Shown here: in pieces, positions 1 through 9,397 of the stretch
Layout of the letters: each line of letters starts with the position of its first letter
How positions within the stretch are numbered: the stretch's first letter is position 1
Source: Algoriphagus sanaruensis
GTDB taxonomy: Bacteria > Bacteroidota > Bacteroidia > Cytophagales > Cyclobacteriaceae
Length of the DNA stretch: 64,000 bases
NCBI RefSeq assembly: GCF_001593605.1
Contig: NZ_CP012836.1
Location: 620,001 to 684,000 of the forward strand
Direction: 5' to 3'
The notes under the pieces: model-generated
The model's database searches: none
Seen by the model: only the letters and a program-made list of their open reading frames with translations
What the model was told of the DNA's origin: nothing
Made by a program: the position numbers and the translations under genes

Positions 1-653
1 TAATCACTGCATCAATCGGAACCTATGAAGAAATCCGAATTGGCTATGTAGGAAAGATTGTAAAAGATGTCCAAGTCAAAATCGCGGACGATGGAGAAAT
101 CCTAGTCAAAGGTCCCAATGTAATGCAGGGATATTACAAAGACCCAGATATGACTTCAGAGGTGATCAAAAATGGCTGGTTTCATACAGGAGATATTGGT
201 GAGCTTGATGGTCAATATCTTAAGATTACAGACCGTAAAAAGGAAATGTTTAAAACCTCTGGAGGGAAATACATTGCACCTCAAGTCATGGAAAATAAGT
301 TTAAGGAATCCCTATTGATCGAGCAGCTTATCGTAGTAGGAGATGGTAAGAATTACCCAGCCGCATTGATTGTACCCAGCTTCGAAGGTCTAAGAGAATA
401 CTGCAAGCGAAAGGATATTCCTTATACTACCGATCAGGAAATGGTTAAAAAACTTGAGATTCTAGAAAAATACCAATCTGAGTTAGATCATTACAACAAA
501 TTTTTTGGGAAATGGGAACAGATCAAACGTTTCAAACTTCTTGATCAACCTTGGGGAATTGAAACAGGTGAACTGACACCTACCATGAAATTGAAGCGAA
601 AAGTCATTACTCAAAAGTATCAAGATAAAATTGAATCGATTTATCAGGCTTAA
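1..653 (+). CDS. AMP-dependent (long-chain) acyl-CoA synthetase, C-terminal part
   Basis: The frame is open from base 3, so the N-terminal two-thirds lie outside the window. The visible part is the end of an ANL-superfamily adenylate-forming ligase. It contains GWFHTGDIGELDG followed by the hinge ITDRKKEMFKTSGGKYIAP, in which the Lys-rich hinge leads into the small C-terminal lid domain. This is the pattern of long-chain fatty acid-CoA ligases, which activate fatty acids with ATP and CoA in the cytoplasm. It lies just upstream of a beta-oxidation regulator and operon, which fits a role feeding acyl-CoA into that pathway. The chain-length specificity cannot be read from this fragment. Confidence 0.88.
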   Translation, partial: ITASIGTYEEIRIGYVGKIVKDVQVKIADDGEILVKGPNVMQGYYKDPDMTSEVIKNGWFHTGDIGELDGQYLKITDRKKEMFKTSGGKYIAPQVMENKFKESLLIEQLIVVGDGKNYPAALIVPSFEGLREYCKRKDIPYTTDQEMVKKLEILEKYQSELDHYNKFFGKWEQIKRFKLLDQPWGIETGELTPTMKLKRKVITQKYQDKIESIYQA

Positions 654-818
654 TCTTCTGAATACTTGATATTTATAAAAATTTGAGAAAAATCAAACTT
701 CAAAATTATTTATTGAGTTAAGTGTATTTGAATAGTAAAATTCTGTTTTTTCCTTAAATATCACTTTAATTCAATCTTATATTTTGAAAAAATCGAATTC
801 ATCAATTAATAATTTGTG

Positions 819-857
819 ATGCATGCATAACTATTGTTAAAAATAGTATGCATGCAT
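819..857. promoter_or_regulatory. Large inverted repeat upstream of the MarR gene (candidate operator)
   Basis: Two copies of the palindrome ATGCATGCAT (819-828 and 848-857) are joined by ACTATT (830-835) and its complement AATAGT (842-847), around a 6-nt centre. The whole makes 16-bp arms with one extra A on the left. It lies 50 bp before the ATG of a MarR regulator, so autoregulatory binding is the natural inference. Binding is not demonstrated by sequence alone. Confidence 0.6.
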
Positions 858-907
858 ACAAAATTTTTCTAACTTAGGTCTCTTTGAATTTTTACCCATT
901 TGCAGAG

Positions 908-1369
908 ATGAAAAGAGAAGAGACGGTTGATTACCATATTAAAAGTGCCTGGCATGCTATCTCTCGCATGTACAATCAACAAGCGGCTGAGGAAGGATTT
1001 ACAACCGCAATAGGATTTGTACTGATTAATATTAATTCAAAAGAAGGAACCCCAGCTACTAAGATTGCTCCACTGATTGGATTGGAAACCAGGAGTCTTA
1101 CCCGAATGCTTAAGACCATGGAAGAAAAGGGATTAATCTACAAAAAGGCTGATCCCATAGATAAGCGATCCGTAAGGATTTTTTTAACTGAAGAAGGAAA
1201 GCAAAAAAAAGAACGCTCTATCAACACCATTATGGATTTTAATTTTCAAGTCCGAGAATTTGTTTCAGAAGAAGAGCTCCAATCCTTTTTTGGGGTGTTT
1301 GAAAAAATCCAACAAGTAATAGAAAGAATCAACGAAAACCATATCACAAAACCCTTATTTGAAATATAA
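908..1369 (+). CDS. MarR-family winged-helix transcriptional regulator
   Basis: A 153-aa protein of normal MarR length. The winged-helix core includes KIAPLIGLETRSLTRMLKTM (recognition-helix region) followed by EEKGLIYKKADPIDKRSVRI, the typical MarR wing with its D-x-R-S signature. The open frame extends upstream to a TTG at 884, but the ATG at 908 (MKREETVDYHIKSAW) gives the usual family N-terminus and is preferred. It sits 44 bp before fadN, so it probably controls the beta-oxidation operon, like other fatty-acid-responsive repressors. The effector, perhaps acyl-CoA, is inferred. A large palindrome upstream is its likely binding site. Confidence 0.87.
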   Translation: MKREETVDYHIKSAWHAISRMYNQQAAEEGFTTAIGFVLININSKEGTPATKIAPLIGLETRSLTRMLKTMEEKGLIYKKADPIDKRSVRIFLTEEGKQKKERSINTIMDFNFQVREFVSEEELQSFFGVFEKIQQVIERINENHITKPLFEI

Positions 1370-1413
1370 ACCCAAACTCATTTTCAAATCTTAACTACCA
1401 AAAACTCAAAATA

Positions 1414-3819
1414 ATGAACAGAACCATCAAAAAAGTCGCCGTATTAGGTTCGGGCGTGATGGGCTCGAGAATAGCCTGTCATTTCGCGAATATCGGTGTT
1501 CAAGTACTTTTATTGGATATTGTTCCCTTTGAACTTACCGAGGATGAACAAAAAAAGGGATTGACAAAGGAGCATCCAGCTGTCAAAAATCGCATTGTCA
1601 CAGCTGCCTTGCAGAATACCCTTAAGTCTAATCCAAGTGCCATCTATGACAAATCATTTGCTTCCAGAATCACCACTGGAAATTTTGATGATGATCTGCC
1701 TAAGATCAAAGATTACGATTGGGTCATCGAAGTCGTGGTTGAGCGACTGGACATTAAGCAACAACTATTCGAAAAGGTAGAGAAGTACCGAAAACCCGGT
1801 ACCTTGATTACTTCCAACACTTCGGGTATTCCCATGCATTTAATGTGTGAAGGTAGATCTGAGAATTTCCAAGCTCACTTTGCAGGAACCCACTTTTTCA
1901 ATCCTCCTCGGTACTTGCGTCTTTTGGAAATCATCCCTGGACCTAAATCTAATCCAGAGATTATTGATTTCTTGATGGATTACGGAGACCGATATCTGGG
2001 AAAAGAAACGGTTTTATGTAAAGATACGCCTGCATTTATAGCAAACAGAATTGGAGTATATGCCATCATTTCAGGAATGCATGCCATTGAAAAGGCAGGT
2101 TTTGGAGTTTCTGAAGTAGACAAACTGACGGGACCTGTGATTGGCCGAGCAAAATCAGCCACCTTCCGAACCATGGATGTTGTAGGTCTCGATACCACCG
2201 TTAATGTGGCCAATAACCTTTACAAAGCCCTTCCAAATGATGAGTCCAGGGAAAAATTCAAACTTCCCAAAATCGTAGAAGTCCTATACAACAACAAATG
2301 GTTTGGGGATAAGACAGGCCAAGGCTATTTTAAAATGATTCGTCATAAGGACGGTAGAAAAGAACTCAAAGAATTAGACCTTACAACCTTCGAATACAAG
2401 GATGTAGAAAAACCAAAATTTAAAGCACTCGAAGCTTCTAAAGAAATCGATGACCTCAAAAAAAGGATCAAGTTTTTGGTGAATTTCGAAGACCGAGCAG
2501 GCGAATTTTACAGGGCTTCTTTTTACGATTTGTTTAAATACTGTTCTTACCGTATTCCTGAAATTTCCGATGAACTCTATCGAATCGATCAGGCGGTATG
2601 TGCTGGTTTTGGTTGGGAATTAGGACCTTTTGAAACATGGGACATTCTTGGAGTAAAGGAAACTCTTGAGAAAATGGAAGCAGCTGGAGAAACAGCGGCT
2701 TCATGGGTACATGAAATGCTTGCAGCAGGCCATGATTCATTCTACAAAGTCGAGGGAGGAAAAAGAAAATACTACGACATCCCTTCCAAATCCTATTTGG
2801 AAATCCCAGGTATTGAAGATTTCATCATTCTTGATACACTCAAATCTGCAGGCAAAAAAGTCTGGGGAAATGCGGGATCGACTATTTACGACATGGGGGA
2901 TGAAGTCATAGGATTAGAATTCCATACGAAAATGAATTCTATGGGAGCTGAAGTGATTGAAGGAATCAATACAGCAATCGGTATGGCTGAAAAGTCCTAC
3001 AAAGGCTTGGTGATCGGAAATGAAGGCGGAAATTTCTCAGCAGGTGCAAATTTGGCTATGCTCTTCATGTTCGCTGGAGATCAGGAGTTTGACGAAATCA
3101 ACTTAATGATTGCTCAATTCCAGAACACCATGATGCGTGCTCGTTATTCTTCAGTCCCGGTAGTTGTTGCGCCACATAATATGGCGCTAGGAGGTGGATG
3201 CGAACTTTCACTTCATGCTGATCATATTCAAGCACATGCTGAATTGTATATGGGATTGGTGGAAGTCGGTGTTGGATTGATTCCTGCTGGCGGGGGTACT
3301 AAAGAAATGACTCGAAGGTTTGCTAATGGAGTAATCGCAGGTGATGTAGAGCTTAATCAGCTTCAGGAATATTTCATGAACATCGCCACTGCCAAAGTTT
3401 CAACTTCGGCCGAAGAAGCCAGAGGGTTGGGTTATTTGAGAACACAGGATGGAATTTCCCTCAATCGTAAAAGACAATTGGCAGATGCTAAAGCAAAAGT
3501 TATGTCTCTTTCGGACTTAGGGTATACGCAGCCAATGCAACAAACCAATATCAAAGTCTTAGGAAAGACTTCTTTGGCTCTTTTTGAAGCGGGTATCACT
3601 GGAATGATTTACGGAAACTATATCTCTGAGCACGATGCTAAAATCGCCCGAAAATTGGCTTGGGTCATGTCAGGTGGTGATTTATCTTCTCCAACAGAAG
3701 TTTCTGAGCAGTATTTGCTTGACTTAGAGCGTGAAGCCTTCTTGAGTTTGACTGGAGAGCAAAAGACACTGGAACGAATCCATAGTATTTTATTCAAAGG
3801 CAAACCACTTAGAAACTAA
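1414..3819 (+). CDS. fadN: 3-hydroxyacyl-CoA dehydrogenase / enoyl-CoA hydratase fusion (FadN type)
   Basis: An 801-aa bifunctional beta-oxidation enzyme. Residues 8-40 form a Rossmann NAD-binding site (GSGVMG at 12-17). The dehydrogenase catalytic set is visible: S137 in SNTSG, H160 in THFFNPPR and E172. From about residue 490 there is a crotonase domain with GGNFSAGANLAM (oxyanion hole) and ALGGGCELSLHADH followed by EVGVGLIPAGGG (catalytic Glu region). Dehydrogenase first, hydratase last is the order of Bacillus FadN and the reverse of E. coli FadB. It is followed by fadA and fadE, so it supplies the hydration and NAD-dependent oxidation steps of fatty-acid degradation in the cytoplasm. 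Confidence 0.93.
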   Translation: MNRTIKKVAVLGSGVMGSRIACHFANIGVQVLLLDIVPFELTEDEQKKGLTKEHPAVKNRIVTAALQNTLKSNPSAIYDKSFASRITTGNFDDDLPKIKDYDWVIEVVVERLDIKQQLFEKVEKYRKPGTLITSNTSGIPMHLMCEGRSENFQAHFAGTHFFNPPRYLRLLEIIPGPKSNPEIIDFLMDYGDRYLGKETVLCKDTPAFIANRIGVYAIISGMHAIEKAGFGVSEVDKLTGPVIGRAKSATFRTMDVVGLDTTVNVANNLYKALPNDESREKFKLPKIVEVLYNNKWFGDKTGQGYFKMIRHKDGRKELKELDLTTFEYKDVEKPKFKALEASKEIDDLKKRIKFLVNFEDRAGEFYRASFYDLFKYCSYRIPEISDELYRIDQAVCAGFGWELGPFETWDILGVKETLEKMEAAGETAASWVHEMLAAGHDSFYKVEGGKRKYYDIPSKSYLEIPGIEDFIILDTLKSAGKKVWGNAGSTIYDMGDEVIGLEFHTKMNSMGAEVIEGINTAIGMAEKSYKGLVIGNEGGNFSAGANLAMLFMFAGDQEFDEINLMIAQFQNTMMRARYSSVPVVVAPHNMALGGGCELSLHADHIQAHAELYMGLVEVGVGLIPAGGGTKEMTRRFANGVIAGDVELNQLQEYFMNIATAKVSTSAEEARGLGYLRTQDGISLNRKRQLADAKAKVMSLSDLGYTQPMQQTNIKVLGKTSLALFEAGITGMIYGNYISEHDAKIARKLAWVMSGGDLSSPTEVSEQYLLDLEREAFLSLTGEQKTLERIHSILFKGKPLRN

Positions 3820-3867
3820 GGATTGGTATTTAATATCAATTGACCAAACTACCTAAACGAAACACCA

Positions 3868-5043
3868 ATGGAAGCATACATAATTAATGGATATAGATCA
3901 GCAGTAGGAAAATCCAAAAGAGGAGGATTTCGATTTTATCGTCCAGATGATCTCGCTACGGATGTAATCAAACATTTAGTGGCTAATACACCTGGGTTGG
4001 AACCAAAAATGGTTGATGATTTGATCGTTGGTAATGCTGTACCAGAAGCAGAACAAGGTATGCAGATGGGACGAATGATTTCCTTGATGGCACTTGGAAT
4101 AGACGCTCCAGGCTTTGTGATGAACCGTTATTGCGGTTCAGGTTTGGAAGCAATTGCCTTGGCCGTAGGAAAAATCAAGGCAGGCATGGCAGATTGTATC
4201 ATCGCAGGTGGTACAGAATCCATGTCCTTGGTGCCTATGATGGGCTATAAAACAGCTTTGAACTGGAAAATTGCATCACAAACTCCTTCTTATTACTTAA
4301 GCATGGGTTTGACGGCGGAAGAACTGGCGAAAGATTACTCGATTACCCGAGAAGAATCAGACGCTTTTTCAGTAAGATCTCATGATCGTGCGCTAGCAGC
4401 TATTGCAGGTGGAAGATTTAAAGATGAAATCGTTCCAGTAGAAGTTGAAGAAACGTATCTCGATGAGAAAGGCAAAAAGAAGACCCGGAAGTTTACGGTA
4501 GATACTGATGAAGGACCAAGAGCGGGTACCACGATGGAAGCTTTGGCAGCGCTAAAGCCTGCTTTTAAAAATGGCGGGCAAGTGACTGCGGGTAATTCCT
4601 CTCAAACCTCTGATGGAGCAGCTTTCGTAGTAGTTATGTCTGAGCGATTAATGAAATCTCTCGGACTTGATCCGATTGCACGAATGATGTCCTATTCTGT
4701 AGCAGGTGTTGATCCAAGAATCATGGGTATCGGTCCAAAAGAAGCAGTTCCGAAAGCCCTCAAGCAAGCGGGCCTTAGTCTTCAGGAAATTGATTTAATC
4801 GAATTAAATGAAGCATTTGCTGCACAGGCATTGGCTGTGATCAAATCTCTGGATATGAATCCTGAACTAGTTAATGTGAATGGCGGTGCTGTAGCTCTAG
4901 GACACCCTCTTGGATGTACAGGTGCAAAACTTTCCGTTCAGCTCTTTAATGAGTTACGCCGACAAAACAAAAAATACGGGATGGTCACCGCTTGTGTAGG
5001 GGGAGGTCAAGGAGTAGCGGGTATTTATGAATTACTTAAGTGA
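3868..5043 (+). CDS. fadA: Acetyl-CoA acyltransferase (thiolase)
   Basis: A 391-aa protein, the standard length of a degradative thiolase. The nucleophilic Cys89 lies in NRYCGSGLEA, His346 in GGAVALGHPLG, and the second catalytic Cys376 in TACVGGGQG; the NEAFA motif is also present. It performs the last step of beta-oxidation, CoA-dependent cleavage of 3-ketoacyl-CoA to acetyl-CoA. It begins 48 bp after fadN and precedes fadE, so the three probably share a transcript. All catalytic residues are intact. Acetyl-CoA acetyltransferase activity is possible too, but the operon favours a broad 3-ketoacyl-CoA thiolase. Confidence 0.94.
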   Translation: MEAYIINGYRSAVGKSKRGGFRFYRPDDLATDVIKHLVANTPGLEPKMVDDLIVGNAVPEAEQGMQMGRMISLMALGIDAPGFVMNRYCGSGLEAIALAVGKIKAGMADCIIAGGTESMSLVPMMGYKTALNWKIASQTPSYYLSMGLTAEELAKDYSITREESDAFSVRSHDRALAAIAGGRFKDEIVPVEVEETYLDEKGKKKTRKFTVDTDEGPRAGTTMEALAALKPAFKNGGQVTAGNSSQTSDGAAFVVVMSERLMKSLGLDPIARMMSYSVAGVDPRIMGIGPKEAVPKALKQAGLSLQEIDLIELNEAFAAQALAVIKSLDMNPELVNVNGGAVALGHPLGCTGAKLSVQLFNELRRQNKKYGMVTACVGGGQGVAGIYELLK

Positions 5044-5063
5044 TAAAACTTCGAGATTCGAAT

Positions 5064-5103
5064 TTCATCATTCGATAGTCAAATTGACATATTGAATGAT
5101 GAA
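5064..5103. repeat. 40-nt near-perfect hairpin between fadA and fadE
   Basis: TTCATCATTC (5064-5073) pairs with GAATGATGAA (5094-5103). Inside this, GATA pairs with TATT (one G-U), and GTCAA (5078-5082) pairs with TTGAC (5084-5088). Only a one-base bulge and a one-base centre remain unpaired, so in RNA the tip must open a few pairs. No T-run follows, so it is not a classical terminator. It may be an mRNA-stability element or an intergenic palindromic repeat unit. Confidence 0.55.
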
Positions 5104-5145
5104 CACCGAATGAAGAATAAGGAAGAAATCTAAAAAAATAGAATA

Positions 5146-6939
5146 ATGACCACTTTATCAAAAACAATTCAAGGAGGAGAATTCCTCATCAGGGAGACTG
5201 CAGCGCAGGATGTTTTTATTCCTGAACAATTCAATGAAGAACAAAAAATGATGGCTCAGGCCTGTCAGGATTTTATTGACACGGAGATAACCCCCAAAAT
5301 CGAAGAAATAGACAGTATGAAACACCCCGATCTAGTTCCTTCTATTTTCAAAAAGGCTGGTGAACTGGGTTTGCTAGGTGTTTCTGTCCCTGAAGAATAT
5401 GGCGGTTTGGGGATGAGCTTTAATACCTCCATGTTGATTGCAGATATTATTGGAGCTGCTGGATCGTTTTCAACTACCTACGGCGCGCATACGGGGATAG
5501 GTACTTTGCCAATTCTCTACTACGGTACTGAAGAGCAAAAGCAAAAATACTTACCCAAACTAGCCACAGGCGAGTGGGCTGCTTGTTATTGTTTGACAGA
5601 ACCTGATGCAGGATCTGATGCAAATAGTGGAAAAACCAAAGCCACTCTTTCAGCTGATGGAACTCATTACCTGATCAATGGACAGAAAATGTGGATTTCA
5701 AATGCTGGATTTGCAGACCTGTTTATTGTCTTTGCCAAAATTGAAAACGACAAAAATCTAACTGCATTTATCGTAGAAAAGACCTTCGGTGGAATTACGA
5801 TGAATGAGGAAGAAAAGAAAATGGGTATCAAAGGATCTTCAACAAGACAGGTCTTTTTCAATGATTGTCCAGTTCCTGTAGAAAATATGCTTTCTGATCG
5901 TGGAAATGGATTTAAAATAGCTGTAAATATCCTCAACATCGGACGAGTAAAATTAGGATCTGGTGTGTTGGGTGGTGTGCGTACAGTGATTTCAAAATCC
6001 ATCGCCTATTCATCAGAACGCCGTCAGTTCGGAGTAAGCATCAATACCTTTGGAGCAATCAAATCCAAGTTGGCAGAGATGGCAATCCGTACCTTCGCCT
6101 CTGAATCACTCTGTTATAGAGCAGGTCAGGATATTGAAGATCGAATGGCATCCTTAGCTCAGGAAGGATTACCGGATGCAGAAGCCAAACTGAAAGCATT
6201 GGAGCAATTTTCCATCGAATGCGCGATAGCCAAAGTTCATGGATCTGAAGTCTTGGATTATGTTGTAGATCAGGGTGTCCAAATCTATGGAGGGATGGGC
6301 TACTCTGCCGAGGCTCCGATGGAGCGCGCTTATAGAGATGCGAGAATTGCTCGAATTTATGAGGGAACCAACGAAATCAACAGAATGCTGATGGTAGGTA
6401 TGGTGCTGAAGCGAGCCATGAAAGGAGAAATCAATCTCTTTGAACCAGCAATGGCTGTTGCTGCTGAATTGACCTCTGTTCCTTCCTTTGAAAGTATCGA
6501 TGCATCAGAACTCTTCGCTGTAGAAAAAGATATCCTCAAAAAGCTCAAAAAAGTATTTTTGATGGTGGGTGGAAAAGCAGCTATGGCCCTCCAAGACCGG
6601 ATCGAAGATGAGCAAGAAATCATGATGAATCTGGCCGATGTAATGACAGAAATTTACGCAGCAGAATCAGCCATTCTTCGAGCTGAAAAATTAGCGGGTC
6701 TCACCGGTGAGGATGGTGCCAAACATCAAATTGCCATGGCTAAAGTTTATCTCTATGAGGCAGTGGATAAAATTGAAGCTGCAGCAAAAGAAGCAATAGT
6801 ATCTTTTGCAAAAGGAGATGAACAAAAGGTCTTGTTGATGGGACTGAAGCGATTCACGAAGCCAGATTTTGTGAACGTCAAAGAATTGAGAAGACAAATT
6901 GCTGACTATATGATCGCTGAGGGTAAATATCCATTCTAA
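5146..6939 (+). CDS. fadE: Acyl-CoA dehydrogenase with C-terminal extension (FadE type)
   Basis: A 597-aa flavoenzyme catalysing the first oxidation of acyl-CoA to trans-2-enoyl-CoA. The signatures are CLTEPDAGSDANSGKTKA and KMWISNAG (FAD/substrate binding), and IYGGMGYSAEAPMERAYRD followed by RIYEGTNEI, where E406 is at the catalytic-base position. After about residue 440 there is a helical extension of roughly 150 residues, as in Bacillus FadE and very-long-chain dehydrogenases. It is the last gene of the fadN-fadA-fadE operon and is followed by a terminator. Electrons would go to an electron-transfer flavoprotein not encoded in this window. Confidence 0.93.
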   Translation: MTTLSKTIQGGEFLIRETAAQDVFIPEQFNEEQKMMAQACQDFIDTEITPKIEEIDSMKHPDLVPSIFKKAGELGLLGVSVPEEYGGLGMSFNTSMLIADIIGAAGSFSTTYGAHTGIGTLPILYYGTEEQKQKYLPKLATGEWAACYCLTEPDAGSDANSGKTKATLSADGTHYLINGQKMWISNAGFADLFIVFAKIENDKNLTAFIVEKTFGGITMNEEEKKMGIKGSSTRQVFFNDCPVPVENMLSDRGNGFKIAVNILNIGRVKLGSGVLGGVRTVISKSIAYSSERRQFGVSINTFGAIKSKLAEMAIRTFASESLCYRAGQDIEDRMASLAQEGLPDAEAKLKALEQFSIECAIAKVHGSEVLDYVVDQGVQIYGGMGYSAEAPMERAYRDARIARIYEGTNEINRMLMVGMVLKRAMKGEINLFEPAMAVAAELTSVPSFESIDASELFAVEKDILKKLKKVFLMVGGKAAMALQDRIEDEQEIMMNLADVMTEIYAAESAILRAEKLAGLTGEDGAKHQIAMAKVYLYEAVDKIEAAAKEAIVSFAKGDEQKVLLMGLKRFTKPDFVNVKELRRQIADYMIAEGKYPF

Positions 6940-7268
6940 GGAATCTTTACCTAAAATCAAATTAACCTCCCTTTCATTTGAAATGGGAGGTTTTTTGTTC
7001 TTGTACCATTTAGGGCTACCTGCTAAATGATCAGACTTAATTTTTAGTAAGAAGGACTTCAATTAAAAAAATCTAGTTTTCCAAGCATCCTTTCATGAAC
7101 TTATTAACTTGTATCCATTACTTGCTAGCGGCAATAGAAAAAGAACCCAATCCCTGATTTTCATGTGAATTAAGAGGTATCTGCACTTTAATTAACAATA
7201 GATCAAAATACATTTAGCTTCTTTTGAAGTAATTTAGGAATCTATTTATAAGGGTAATCGATGGTTAA
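6940..7268. other. Intergenic region between fadE and the sensor kinase
   Basis: 329 bp without a credible gene. Its first part holds the fadE terminator. The rest is A+T-rich and presumably contains the promoter of the downstream kinase, but I find no clear TAnnTTTG box and no further strong hairpin. Confidence 0.6.
6964..6996 (+). terminator. Rho-independent terminator after fadE
   Basis: AACCTCCC (6964-6971) pairs with GGGAGGTT (6985-6992), with a partly paired CATTT/AAATG interior, followed by a T-run to 6996. It closes the fad operon. Confidence 0.85.
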
Positions 7269-9023
7269 ATGGAGGAGTTGAAACAAAAGATAGTAGATAA
7301 GGCACTATTGATGACCTGCATTTTTGCATCGATACCTTATATAATTGCATTAATCCGGGTGTTTGATACAGGATTATATTATCAAGCGATATTTTATTCT
7401 ATTCTATTTTTAATACTAATTACCCTATCTGTTTTAAGGTCCAAACTTGGCGTTTCAATAAAAGCACATTCTATTGGCTTAATTTTTTCTGCCTTGACTA
7501 TTTTCCAGGTTTATCACATTAGCTTGACAGGTGCGTTTTGGGGACTTATTCCACTCATGATCTATTCGTTACTAGGATTTAAAAAGCATGCCATAGCGTA
7601 TTTTATTGTATTTGGGGTCTACCTTTATTTGATAGGAATTGGGAGTTTTGAAGGATTCGTGGTTCCTGCTAGAGATTTAAATCACCTCATAAATGAGCCT
7701 ACTGGAATGATTTCATCCATTACCTCGATTATGTTTATTGTTTATCTGATTTACGTGTCAACGGGGAAACTTTTTGAATACTACGCAAATGCAAATGGCG
7801 AGCTATTGGAGTCGGAGTCCCGATTGAAATACCAAATTAAAAAAACGCCAATTCCGATTGTGATTACCTCAGTCGATGGGACAATCATTGATTACAATGA
7901 GGATGCGGAAAAATTATTTGAAGTCGATGGTAAAAACCTAAGAGGAACTAAATCTACGGATAGTTATAAAAACCCAGAGGACAGAAACAGGTTTGTAGAG
8001 CTTTTTAGTCAAAATGGGTTTGTAAATGAATTAGAATTGGAGCTGATCACCCAAAAAAGGATAGCAAAGATTGTAACCATTTCCTCAATTCTTTTTGAGG
8101 ACAAGGAAAGAGGTTCGCTATTCCTTAATGTGTTTCAAGATATTACAGACCGGAAAAATTATGAAACCCAGCTAGAAATCTATAAGGAAAACCTAGAGCA
8201 CTTGGTCAAGGAAAGGACGCAGCAACTCGAAGAAAGTCATGAAAGAATCCATGCAATCAATCGAGAAGTTTCTGATAAAAACCTCGAATTACAGCAAACT
8301 TTGCAGCAGCTTCAAGAGACTCAAGCCCAATTGATCCAAAAAGAAAAAATGGCCTCCTTAGGATCTTTAGTTGCTGGAGTAGCTCACGAGATCAATAATC
8401 CCTTGAACTTTATCATGGGAGCTCATGGGGGTCTTACTCAATATTTCAAGGAATTCGGAAGTGAAAACCCCAAGAAGACTGATTTTTTCCTAAAAAGTAT
8501 TCAAACTGGGCTTGAAAGATCCACGGCAATTGTCAAAGGATTAAATCTGTTTAGTAGAACCAGTGAGTCTCTCAATGAGGTTTGTGATCTTCATGCTATT
8601 TTGGAAAATTCTTTGCTTTTACTTCATGCGCAGTTAGGAGATAAAATTGTAATCCAAAAAAACTATTCTCGTGACCCAATCATGTTAAGGGGAAATGTAG
8701 GAATGCTCCACCAAGTATTTACCAATTTACTTAGTAATTCAGCGTATGCTATGCGCGTTACGAACGGCACTATTTCCATAGAAACTTCTTTAAAGAATGA
8801 GCAAGCCGAAATTTCAATAAAGGATACTGGAAAGGGGATGAGCCAAGAAGTATTGAATAAAATAACTGACCCATTTTTCACCACCAAACCTCCAGGAGAA
8901 GGAACGGGTTTAGGACTTTCAATTACGTATTCAATCATTCAAAAACACCATGGTTCCATTCGCTTTGAATCCAAAGAGGGAGAGGGAACATTAGTTACCA
9001 TTTTATTACCCCTAACCAATTAA
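7269..9023 (+). CDS. Membrane PAS sensor histidine kinase
   Basis: A 584-aa protein. Residues 1-165 hold about five or six hydrophobic segments with little periplasmic sequence. A PAS domain follows (about 185-300, TSVDGTIIDYNEDAEKLFEV), then a Gln-rich coiled coil (300-365). The HisKA box is GVAHEINNPLNFI with phospho-acceptor H373, and the ATPase domain has the N-box NLLSNSAYAM, then DTGKGM and TGLGLS. The DxxFFTTKxxGxGTGLGL form is typical of NtrB-like kinases acting on stand-alone receivers. The next gene starts two bases after its stop and encodes such a receiver. The signal sensed is unknown. Confidence 0.9.
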   Translation: MEELKQKIVDKALLMTCIFASIPYIIALIRVFDTGLYYQAIFYSILFLILITLSVLRSKLGVSIKAHSIGLIFSALTIFQVYHISLTGAFWGLIPLMIYSLLGFKKHAIAYFIVFGVYLYLIGIGSFEGFVVPARDLNHLINEPTGMISSITSIMFIVYLIYVSTGKLFEYYANANGELLESESRLKYQIKKTPIPIVITSVDGTIIDYNEDAEKLFEVDGKNLRGTKSTDSYKNPEDRNRFVELFSQNGFVNELELELITQKRIAKIVTISSILFEDKERGSLFLNVFQDITDRKNYETQLEIYKENLEHLVKERTQQLEESHERIHAINREVSDKNLELQQTLQQLQETQAQLIQKEKMASLGSLVAGVAHEINNPLNFIMGAHGGLTQYFKEFGSENPKKTDFFLKSIQTGLERSTAIVKGLNLFSRTSESLNEVCDLHAILENSLLLLHAQLGDKIVIQKNYSRDPIMLRGNVGMLHQVFTNLLSNSAYAMRVTNGTISIETSLKNEQAEISIKDTGKGMSQEVLNKITDPFFTTKPPGEGTGLGLSITYSIIQKHHGSIRFESKEGEGTLVTILLPLTN

Positions 9024-9025
9024 AG

Positions 9026-9397
9026 ATGAATACAAAGCCAAAAATACTTTACGTGGATGATGAGCCCTTGAATCTGGAATTGTTTGACATCAATTTCAGT
9101 CCATTTTATGAGGTATTAACTTCTACCAATGGATTTGATGCAATGGATATTTTAAAAGAAAATTCAGACATAAAAGCCGTCATTTCCGATTTGAAAATGC
9201 CATTGATTAATGGTTTTGATTTCGTCGGAAAAGTCAAAGAAAGTTTTCCAGAAATGAAATGCTTTCTCATGTCTGGATATTATTTAAATGAACAAATCGC
9301 GAATGCAATTGATACGGGCTTGATCTTAGGGCATTTTATGAAACCCTTTGATCTGAATGAAATTGGTACAACTCTAAAAAAATACATATCAGAATAG
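9026..9397 (+). CDS. Single-domain response regulator (CheY-like receiver)
   Basis: A 123-aa receiver with no output domain. The acidic pocket D11/D12 lies in LYVDDEP, the phospho-acceptor is D55 in ISDLKMP, and the conserved lysine lies in FMKPFD. It starts two bases after the upstream kinase gene, so the two are translationally coupled and form a pair. With no DNA-binding domain it must act by protein contact or as a phosphorelay intermediate; its target is not visible here. Confidence 0.9.
   Translation: MNTKPKILYVDDEPLNLELFDINFSPFYEVLTSTNGFDAMDILKENSDIKAVISDLKMPLINGFDFVGKVKESFPEMKCFLMSGYYLNEQIANAIDTGLILGHFMKPFDLNEIGTTLKKYISE

Noticed and set aside
5667-6623. Minus-strand frames opposite fadE
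   Set aside because: Shadows of the well-supported acyl-CoA dehydrogenase, with low-complexity Ser/Phe-rich translations.
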